DNA of 64,000 nucleotides, from assembly GCA_964517315.1 (NCBI GenBank), contig CAZFCJ010000002.1, positions 13,937 through 77,936 of the forward strand, read 5' to 3'. The notes under the pieces were generated by a model that saw only the letters and a list, made by a program, of their open reading frames with translations, was not told where the DNA came from and made no database searches. This DNA comes from DASWJQ01 sp964517315 (lineage in GTDB: Bacteria; Chloroflexota; Anaerolineae; Anaerolineales; E44-bin32). Positions 57,858 to 64,000 of the stretch are shown here, one piece after another (the first letter of the stretch is position 1; the number at the start of each line of letters is the position of its first letter). Both the position numbers and the translations under genes were made by a program.

Positions 57858-58553
57858 ATGAGCGAAGAGGGTACCCGCAGTTTGAATCACTTCGCCGGCT
57901 ACGCACTGCGCCCGGAGTATTGGGATCTGAACCCTGAAGAGCGGAGTCAGACCCTCGAGGGCCTCCATCAGACGTTAAGCGAGAAGATGGAGTCCATACG
58001 CATCTATCAGATCTACCCCAGCGAGGCCGACGTGGACTTTCTCATCTGGACCGCGGTGAAGCTTGAGGATGACTCCACAACCCGAGATTTCATGAACGAC
58101 TACGCCAGCGCGGCGCTTCCCGGGCGACGCTATCTGGAACCGCGAGTCACCCTTTGGGGCTACACCGGCCGTTCGACCTACAGCCGGGCTCGTTCCGCCC
58201 AAGAGATCGACCCATTCGAGGAGGACCGGCGCACGTACTTGGCGATCTACCCGTTCGTCAAGACCGAGGAGTGGTACCTGATGTCCCGCGAGGCCCGCCA
58301 GGGCATGATGAACGAGCACATCCGCCTCGGGAAGCAGTATCCCGACATCAAACAGCTGCTGCTCTACTCGTTCGGTATCCAGGACCAGGAGTTCGTCGTC
58401 GTCTACGAGACCGAGGATCTCCCGCTCTTCTCAGAGCTGGTGCAGGAACTGCGCAGTACCGACGCTCGCCTTTACACGCGTCGTGACACGCCCCTGTATA
58501 CCGGCGTGCTCCGGCCGGCCGAGGACCCGTTCGGATTGTGGAGGGCGGGATGA
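57858..58553 (+). CDS. chdC: Coprohaem decarboxylase (HemQ, chlorite dismutase family)
   Basis: Last step of the coproporphyrin-dependent haem pathway: turns Fe-coproporphyrin III into haem b with peroxide. The 231-aa protein has the family core FLIWTAVKLEDDSTTRDF, LAIYPFVKTEEWYLM (catalytic Tyr in the YPFxKxxxWY motif) and MMNEHIRLGKQYPDIKQLLL (haem-ligand His region), then GIQDQEFVVVYETED. An AGGAGT site lies before the ATG. Its presence with hemE, cpfC and cgoX, and the absence of hemF/hemN, shows that the coproporphyrin route is used. Its stop overlaps hemE (ATGA). Confidence 0.92.
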   Translation: MSEEGTRSLNHFAGYALRPEYWDLNPEERSQTLEGLHQTLSEKMESIRIYQIYPSEADVDFLIWTAVKLEDDSTTRDFMNDYASAALPGRRYLEPRVTLWGYTGRSTYSRARSAQEIDPFEEDRRTYLAIYPFVKTEEWYLMSREARQGMMNEHIRLGKQYPDIKQLLLYSFGIQDQEFVVVYETEDLPLFSELVQELRSTDARLYTRRDTPLYTGVLRPAEDPFGLWRAG

Positions 58554-59605
58554 ACGAACCCACCTCCCGCTTCCTGCGGGCCTGCCGCGGCCTTCCCGTC
58601 GACCGCACTCCGGTGTGGTTCATGCGCCAGGCCGGCCGCTACATGGCGGAGTACCGGGAGCTCCGCAAGCAGCACAGCCTGCTCGACATCTGTCGCACCC
58701 CTGAGCTGGCCGCGGAGGTTACGCTCCAGCCTATCCGCGCTTTCGCCTTCGATGCGGCCATCATATTCGCCGATATCCTCCTGCCGCTGGTCCCCATGGG
58801 GCTTGATCTGGAGTTCGTCAAGGGCGTCGGTCCGGTCATCCACAATCCAGTGCGTTCCGTCGATGACATCAAGTCGCTGGTCGAGTTCGACCCCCGCGAA
58901 GAGATTGCACCGACCATGCAGGCGATCGAGATCCTGCGCGATGAGCTCCCCCCCGGAGTACCATTGATCGGATTCGCGGGCGCGCCATTTACACTGGCCT
59001 CCTACATGATCGAAGGCGGAAGCAGCCGCAACTACAAAAATGCCAAATCGTTGATGTTTCGCGCGCCCAAGGTGTGGGCCGCGCTGATGGACAAAGTGGC
59101 CAGCATGACCGAGGCTTATCTGCTGGCGCAGATCGCAGCCGGCGCCCAAGCGGTGCAGCTGTTCGACAGTTGGGTCGGCGCCCTCAGCCCGGGCGATTAC
59201 CGCCGCTTCGTACTCCCCTACTCCCGGCGGGTCCTTCAAGCCATCGCCCCTACCGGGACGCCCAGCATCCACTTCGGAACCAACACCGCCACACTGCTGG
59301 AGCTGATGGCCGAAGCCGGTGCAGATGTGATCGGGGTCGACTGGCGCATCGACCTGGACGAGGCGTGGAGCAGGATCGGCTACGACCTCGCGATCCAGGG
59401 CAACCTCGATCCAATCGCACTCTTTGCGCCGGTGGAAGAACTCGATCGCCGCATTCAGCGCATTCTGGATCATGCCGGGGGCCGACCCGGTCATATCTTC
59501 AATCTGGGTCACGGAATCCTTCCCGGGACGCCGACCGAGGCCGTCCGGTATGTGACCGAAGCCGTGCACAGCTACAGCGCCGCGAGGGCCCCGGACCATG
59601 CCTGA
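58550..59605 (+). CDS. hemE: Uroporphyrinogen decarboxylase
   Basis: Decarboxylates uroporphyrinogen III to coproporphyrinogen III. The 351-aa protein has the signature VWFMRQAGRYMAEYRELR, FADILLPLVPMGLDLEF (catalytic Asp), GFAGAPFTLASYMIEGG, LFDSWVGALSP and FNLGHGILPGTP (His). ATG at 58550 overlaps the chdC stop and the end overlaps cpfC by 8 nt. Confidence 0.97.
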   Translation: MNEPTSRFLRACRGLPVDRTPVWFMRQAGRYMAEYRELRKQHSLLDICRTPELAAEVTLQPIRAFAFDAAIIFADILLPLVPMGLDLEFVKGVGPVIHNPVRSVDDIKSLVEFDPREEIAPTMQAIEILRDELPPGVPLIGFAGAPFTLASYMIEGGSSRNYKNAKSLMFRAPKVWAALMDKVASMTEAYLLAQIAAGAQAVQLFDSWVGALSPGDYRRFVLPYSRRVLQAIAPTGTPSIHFGTNTATLLELMAEAGADVIGVDWRIDLDEAWSRIGYDLAIQGNLDPIALFAPVEELDRRIQRILDHAGGRPGHIFNLGHGILPGTPTEAVRYVTEAVHSYSAARAPDHA

Positions 59606-60536
59606 CCGCATCGCCGTGCTGGTGATGGCTTATGGGGGACCGGACCAGCTCGAGGACGTCGAGCCCTACCTCCTCGATGTTCGCGGCCACCGTGAAACTC
59701 CCGAGCATGTGGTCGAAGAGGTCCGCCAACGCTACCGGCGGATCGGCGGTCGCTCACCGATCCTGGAGCAAACCCAGGCTCAGGCGACGGCCCTTCAGCA
59801 GGCGCTTCATGATCAAGGAGCCGGATATAAAACGTTCGTGGGGATGCGCCACTGGCACCCGTTCATCGCCGAAACGGTCGAGACACTCGTCGGCCAGGAC
59901 CACGATCGGATCATCGGCCTGGTGATGGCGCCTCACTACTCCCGTATGAGCGTGGAGGTCTACTACGACAGGCTGCAGCAGGCCATCAGTGACCTCGAGG
60001 CTCAAGTTGAGGTTGCAGGGATCCGCAGTTGGAAGGACGACCCCGGATATTTGAATACGCTTGAGGATCGTATCCATGACGGGCTGTCGCGCTTCCCGGA
60101 GGATGACCGCTCCGACGTCCACCTGGTGTACACAGCTCACAGCCTGCCGGAGAAGATCCTCGATTGGGACGACCCATATCCGGACGAACTGGGGACGACC
60201 TTCGACGAGCTGCGCTCACGATTTCCCAACCACGGCAACCACTTTGCCTATCAGAGCGCGGCCATGACGCCCGATCCGTGGCTCGGCCCCGATGCCGGTG
60301 AGTTGATGCAGGACCTGATCGGTCGCGGTCAGGCCGAATCCTTCCTCGTCGTTCCGATGGGATTCGTTTGTGAGCACGTCGAAGTGCTGTACGACGTCGA
60401 TATCGAGTTCAGGGAGATGGTCGAGTCAGCGGGTGGCCGGTTAGAACGCATCGAGATGCCGAATGACGATCGGCGCATGATGGACAGCCTGGCAGAACAG
60501 GTGATTGAGACCGCGCGCGAGGTGGGATGGCGTTGA
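59598..60536 (+). CDS. cpfC: Coproporphyrin III ferrochelatase
   Basis: Inserts ferrous iron into coproporphyrin III (HemH family). The 312-aa soluble protein has VLVMAYGGPDQLEDVEPYL, GMRHWHPFI, the catalytic His in YTAHSLPEKIL, FAYQSAAMTPDPWLGPD and the conserved Glu in GFVCEHVEVLYDVDIE. The coproporphyrin specificity is assigned from the operon, which has ChdC and no later oxygen-dependent coproporphyrinogen oxidase; the older symbol is hemH. It overlaps hemE by 8 nt and cgoX by 10 nt. Confidence 0.93.
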   Translation: MPDRIAVLVMAYGGPDQLEDVEPYLLDVRGHRETPEHVVEEVRQRYRRIGGRSPILEQTQAQATALQQALHDQGAGYKTFVGMRHWHPFIAETVETLVGQDHDRIIGLVMAPHYSRMSVEVYYDRLQQAISDLEAQVEVAGIRSWKDDPGYLNTLEDRIHDGLSRFPEDDRSDVHLVYTAHSLPEKILDWDDPYPDELGTTFDELRSRFPNHGNHFAYQSAAMTPDPWLGPDAGELMQDLIGRGQAESFLVVPMGFVCEHVEVLYDVDIEFREMVESAGGRLERIEMPNDDRRMMDSLAEQVIETAREVGWR

Positions 60537-61975
60537 CCTCCCGACCGGCCATCGTGGTCGTCGGGGGCGGCATCAGCGGCCTGGCGGCGGCTTACGAGAT
60601 CCAACAGTCGGCTGGCGAGGGGGTTGAACTCCACCTTTTCGAGGCTGCCGACCGCCTCGGCGGCAAGCTCCAAACCGAACAGCAGGACGGGTTCATCCTC
60701 GAGCTTGGTCCGGATGCGTTTCTCTCGACGAAGCCGGCCGCGGTCCAGCTCTGCCGTGAGCTGGGGTTGGAGGACGAACTGATCGGCACCCATCCCGAGC
60801 TGCGCGCGGTCTATATCCTAACCGGCGGAGAACTTCATCCGCTGCCCGATGGAATGCTCATGATGGCCCCGGCCTCGGTGCGCGGCTTGCTTCAGACGCC
60901 ACTGCTCAGCTGGAGGGGCAAGCTTCGAGCCGCGCTCGAACCCCTCATCCGACCGACATCCGGTCGATCCGAGGAAAGCCAGCGACATTTCATGTCTCGC
61001 CGCTTTGGCTCGGAGCTGTACGAGCAAGTCCTGGAGCCCTTGATGAGCGGAATCTACGCCGGTGACGGGTCGCGCCTGAGCGTGCAGGCCACCTTTCCCA
61101 TGCTGCCCGCTGCCGAGAGCCAACACGGCAGCGTCGCTCTCGGCGCAAGGGCCTTGCGGGCTCAGCGCGAGCAGTTCAAGTCGGTGGGTGCCCGCGTGCC
61201 TCGCTCGCTGTTCCTCGCGCCGAAGGACGGATTCAGTGCGCTGGTCCGGGCGCTTACCGATCGCCTGGGCGGGACCGAAGTGCACACGGGGAGCCGCGTC
61301 CTTGCCATCGAACGGGACGGCGCCGGTTACCGAATCCACGCCGAGGGCGGTGGCCCCTACTCGGCCTCGGCGGTCGTTTTGGCGACGCCGAGCTTTGCAG
61401 CGGCCTCCGCCCTGCGCGGCCTCGACGTCGAGCTGGCGTCGGCATTGGAGGCGATCGAATACGCCTCCACCGTGACCGTCAATCTCGCTTACCGGCAACG
61501 GGACCTGACCCGCCCGCTCGACGGCCATGGGTATCTTGTGCCGCGCGCGGAGGGTCGGCCGGCCCTGGGCTGTACCTGGACTTCCACGAAATTCGCCCAC
61601 CGGGCCCCCTCAGATCGAGCCCTGGTGCGGCTGTTTTTCGGTCGCGCCGGAGAGGAGGATTGGACGGAGACGTCGGACGCCGACCTCCTCCACGAAGCAC
61701 GGGCCGAATTGTCGGCGACGATGGGCCCGGTCGGGGACCCCTTGTTAGGCCAGATCCAGCGCTGGCCGCGAAGCATGCCCCAATACAATGTCGGTCACCT
61801 GAAGCGCGTGGCCAACATTGAAGCTCTCGTCAATAAACACACCGGGCTCGCGCTGGCAGGGGCCGCATATCACGGCGTCGGCATCCCGGACTGCATTTCC
61901 AGCGGCCGTGGGGCCGCCCGCGCCGTTCTCGAAGGGCTCGCCATCCCACGAGCCACGACCCCGACAACTGGATAA
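60527..61975 (+). CDS. cgoX: Coproporphyrinogen III / protoporphyrinogen oxidase (HemY type)
   Basis: FAD-dependent oxidase that makes coproporphyrin III in the coproporphyrin pathway. The 482-aa protein has the dinucleotide motif VVVGGGISGLAAAYEI followed by LFEAADRLGGKLQTE, GFILELGPDAFLSTKPA, LMSGIYAGDGSRLSVQATFP and the C-terminal FAD contact region GLALAGAAYHGVGIPDCISSG. There is no membrane helix. It is placed between cpfC and hemL, with a 10-nt overlap upstream. The older symbol is hemY. Confidence 0.92.
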   Translation: MALTSRPAIVVVGGGISGLAAAYEIQQSAGEGVELHLFEAADRLGGKLQTEQQDGFILELGPDAFLSTKPAAVQLCRELGLEDELIGTHPELRAVYILTGGELHPLPDGMLMMAPASVRGLLQTPLLSWRGKLRAALEPLIRPTSGRSEESQRHFMSRRFGSELYEQVLEPLMSGIYAGDGSRLSVQATFPMLPAAESQHGSVALGARALRAQREQFKSVGARVPRSLFLAPKDGFSALVRALTDRLGGTEVHTGSRVLAIERDGAGYRIHAEGGGPYSASAVVLATPSFAAASALRGLDVELASALEAIEYASTVTVNLAYRQRDLTRPLDGHGYLVPRAEGRPALGCTWTSTKFAHRAPSDRALVRLFFGRAGEEDWTETSDADLLHEARAELSATMGPVGDPLLGQIQRWPRSMPQYNVGHLKRVANIEALVNKHTGLALAGAAYHGVGIPDCISSGRGAARAVLEGLAIPRATTPTTG

Positions 61976-61989
61976 AGGAGAAAGGCACT

Positions 61990-63279
61990 ATGTCCGTTCG
62001 TAAGGGGTCGGAGAGGCTTTTCGCTCGGGCCCAGCGGTCGCTCGTGGGGGGGGTGAATTCCCCGGTGCGCGCGTTCGGCGCGGTCGGCGGATCGCCGCCG
62101 TTCATCGTCCGCGGCGAAGGCCCGTACCTCTACGACGCCGATGACTCCAGTTACGTCGACTACGTGCTGTCCTACGGTCCACTCATCGTCGGCCATGCCC
62201 ATCCCAAAGTCGTCGCGGCGCTGGAGAGCGCGATTCGCCGCGGAACCTCGTTTGGCGCGCCCGTGGAGCTCGAGATTCGGCTGGCGGAAATGATCAAAGC
62301 GCAGCTTCCCAGCGTGGATAAGGTGCGTTTTGTGAACTCGGGGACCGAGGCGGCCATGAGCGCGCTGCGGCTGGCGCGCGCGTACACCGATCGCGCCAAG
62401 ATCGTCAAGTTCCAGGGCTGCTACCACGGCCATGCGGACCTGCTGCTGGTCCAGGCCGGTTCAGGGGTGGCCACCCTCGGGCTCCCTGATTCGCCGGGTG
62501 TTCCCCAGGCGACGACCGCCGATACACTCGTCGCCCGCTTCAATGATTCCGAATCGGTGGTCGAACTCTTCTCCGCTTACCCCGAATCGATCGCCGCCGT
62601 GATCGTTGAGCCGGTGGCGGGCAACATGGGCGTTGTCCCTCCCAAGCCCGGCTTCCTTGAAAGTCTTCGCAGCCTCACCCGAGAGCACGGCGCGCTGCTG
62701 ATCTTCGACGAAGTGATGACGGGATTCCGGGTCCATCCGGCGGGCGCCCAGGTTCTGTACAACGTGACGCCCGATCTGACCGTACTGGGAAAAGTGATCG
62801 GGGGTGGACTTCCGGTCGGGGCTTATGGCGGAAGGGCCGAGATCATGAACTTGCTGGCGCCGGAGGGGCCGGTGTATCAGGCGGGAACCCTTTCCGGCAA
62901 CCCGCTGGCGATGCAGGCCGGGATCACGACTCTCGAAGTGCTTGCCGAAGACGGTACATGGCAGCGCGCCGCTGAGGCAACCGATCGAGTGGCGGAGGGC
63001 TTGCTTGACCTGGCGGAGCAAGCGGGCGTCCCCACCAGCGGCAACCGGATGGGCACGATGATGAGTCTGTTCTTTACCCCAGACCCACCCACTGATTACG
63101 GCACGGTGCAGGCTGCGGATTCGAAGCTCTACGCCCGCTTCTTCCATGCCATGCTCGACGGCGGCGTCTATCTGGCGCCGTCCCAGTACGAGGCCGCGTT
63201 CCTCTCGAGCGCCCACGACGATCTTGCGATCAAAAGGACCCTCTCCGCCGCGGAGCGGGCGTTGGGCTCGCTCGGGTAA
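61990..63279 (+). CDS. hemL: Glutamate-1-semialdehyde 2,1-aminomutase
   Basis: PLP enzyme making 5-aminolevulinate from glutamate-1-semialdehyde, the HemA product. The 429-aa protein has LVGGVNSPVRAFGAVGG, VDYVLSYGPLIVGHAHP, FVNSGTEAAMSALRLAR, GCYHGHADLLLVQAGSG, LLIFDEVMTGFRV and the PLP Lys in VLGKVIGGGLPVGAYGG. AAAGGAG lies before the ATG. It is the last gene of the operon, completing the route from glutamyl-tRNA to haem. Confidence 0.97.
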   Translation: MSVRKGSERLFARAQRSLVGGVNSPVRAFGAVGGSPPFIVRGEGPYLYDADDSSYVDYVLSYGPLIVGHAHPKVVAALESAIRRGTSFGAPVELEIRLAEMIKAQLPSVDKVRFVNSGTEAAMSALRLARAYTDRAKIVKFQGCYHGHADLLLVQAGSGVATLGLPDSPGVPQATTADTLVARFNDSESVVELFSAYPESIAAVIVEPVAGNMGVVPPKPGFLESLRSLTREHGALLIFDEVMTGFRVHPAGAQVLYNVTPDLTVLGKVIGGGLPVGAYGGRAEIMNLLAPEGPVYQAGTLSGNPLAMQAGITTLEVLAEDGTWQRAAEATDRVAEGLLDLAEQAGVPTSGNRMGTMMSLFFTPDPPTDYGTVQAADSKLYARFFHAMLDGGVYLAPSQYEAAFLSSAHDDLAIKRTLSAAERALGSLG

Positions 63280-63492
63280 ACCTTTAGGCGACAGCCGGCG
63301 GACCTTTCGCCCCTTCGCCCGCACCGACGGTGGGCTGGGGAGGCTGACCCCGCACGAGGTCTGCGTCGAGCCGCACTTCCACCTCCCCAAACCACCACCC
63401 CTCGAGTCTGGCCGCCGCGGCGCTCGATCCGACTGAACGGTGCGCTTATCACCGGACCACCGCCAGGCGTCGAAGCCGACTGACGGCCGGAG

Positions 63493-64000
63493 TCACTCCC
63501 GCGACAGGAATTTCTCGACCGCGTCGACTGCCGCCTGATCCCCATTCTCGGACCTGACAAGGCGACCGATCTCATCCGCCCGACGGCTCAGCTCGGCCGA
63601 ATCGATCGCAGCACGGATTCGGTCGGCGAGGTCGACGGCCTTCAGTTCGCTTCTTGGCAGGGGCTCCGCGCCGGCACCCAATCGATGCAGCCGCCGGGCC
63701 CAGAATCCTTGATCGCCCGAATGCGGGACCGTCACGGACGGCACCCCGGCCCGCAATGAGGCCGCGCTCGTGCCGGCCCCCGCGTGATGGACGACGGCGG
63801 CCATGCGCGGGAACAGCCAGGTGTGCGGTGCGAACTCCAGGCGGTAGGCCGAACGCGGCAGATCTATTCGTCCCAGGCCAGCCCAGCCGCTGTGCAGCAC
63901 CGCTCGTCGGCCGGCCTGTTCGACGGCGTCGAGAACAAGTCGAGTAGTTCTCTCGGGAGTCCGATCGTGCAGGCTGCCGAACCCGACGTAGACGGGGGCC
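63493..64000 (-). CDS. GT1-family glycosyltransferase (5' end outside window)
   Basis: C-terminal half of a UDP-glucosyl/sterol-type glycosyltransferase. From the window edge it reads PVYVGFGSLHDRTPER, VLDAVEQAGRRAVLHSG, FPRMAAVVHHAGAGTSAASL (the His/Gly nucleotide-sugar motif), GVPSVTVPHSGDQGFWARRL, and a helical tail ending EKFLSRE. These match the C-terminal domain of GT1 enzymes that glucosylate lipids or small molecules. The gene is convergent with hemL and cut by the window end. The substrate is unknown. Confidence 0.85.
   Translation of the reverse strand, partial: APVYVGFGSLHDRTPERTTRLVLDAVEQAGRRAVLHSGWAGLGRIDLPRSAYRLEFAPHTWLFPRMAAVVHHAGAGTSAASLRAGVPSVTVPHSGDQGFWARRLHRLGAGAEPLPRSELKAVDLADRIRAAIDSAELSRRADEIGRLVRSENGDQAAVDAVEKFLSRE

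Noticed and set aside
1..64000. CRISPR arrays, insertion sequences, prophage or toxin-antitoxin systems
   Set aside because: No regularly spaced repeats, transposase, integrase or phage structural motifs were recognised anywhere in the window.

Overview
The window looks like a chromosomal segment of a GC-rich, uncultivated Chloroflexota bacterium, probably from a metagenome assembly because a 10-base N gap sits at 22614-22623. The assignment rests on gene content read by eye: a coproporphyrin-dependent haem operon, a mevalonate-type decarboxylase of the Roseiflexus sort, a DUF5679 zinc ribbon fused to topoisomerase I, FHA and Ser/Thr-kinase signalling, and leaderless promoters. No phage, insertion sequence, CRISPR array or plasmid function was seen. 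The segment is mostly housekeeping and densely packed, with many ATGA or 1-nt junctions and several convergent pairs whose stop codons overlap.

Layout. 1-2.5 kb: partial HD-GYP response regulator, a small unknown gene, smpB and the tmRNA gene ssrA (the trans-translation pair). 2.9-8.5 kb: an FHA-winged-helix regulator divergent from a membrane Ser/Thr kinase, a membrane-anchored GH3 hydrolase and a solitary CoA-transferase beta-like protein. 8.6-16.2 kb: AAA+ ATPase, glycosyltransferase, recJ, DUF4870, then fmt, a histidine phosphatase and an amidohydrolase. 16.2-22.9 kb (minus strand): selB, a coiled-coil protein and three complex-I-like membrane proteins without a peripheral arm. 23-30 kb: hutH, hisS, tRNA-His, a mevalonate (phospho/diphospho) decarboxylase, rseP and a HEAT-repeat protein. 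30-44 kb: M23 peptidase/TIM-barrel fusion, radC, zinc-ribbon protein, enolase, cysteine desulfurase with mnmA, BMP-like lipoprotein, L,D-transpeptidase, YtxH, nnr, dgt and greA. 44-52 kb (minus strand): acidic membrane protein, topA, manC, dprA, thiI, OsmC.

52.2-53.0 kb holds two broken membrane-protein genes: a frameshifted small protein and a ZIP transporter remnant. 53.3-63.3 kb is a single hem operon, hemA-C-D-B-[radical SAM remnant]-chdC-hemE-cpfC-cgoX-hemL. It encodes every step from glutamyl-tRNA to haem b by the coproporphyrin route. A partial GT1 glycosyltransferase closes the window.

The most distinctive observations are the stripped-down complex-I-like membrane module with altered proton-channel residues, the kinase/FHA-transcription-factor pair, the relic SPASM domain inside the haem operon, the Lys-to-Asn change in the mevalonate decarboxylase, the Ser-Ser-Gly MIO triad in HutH, the CoA-transferase-like protein lacking the catalytic Glu, and repeated leaderless promoters. 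I did not find a clearly new defence or mobile system.
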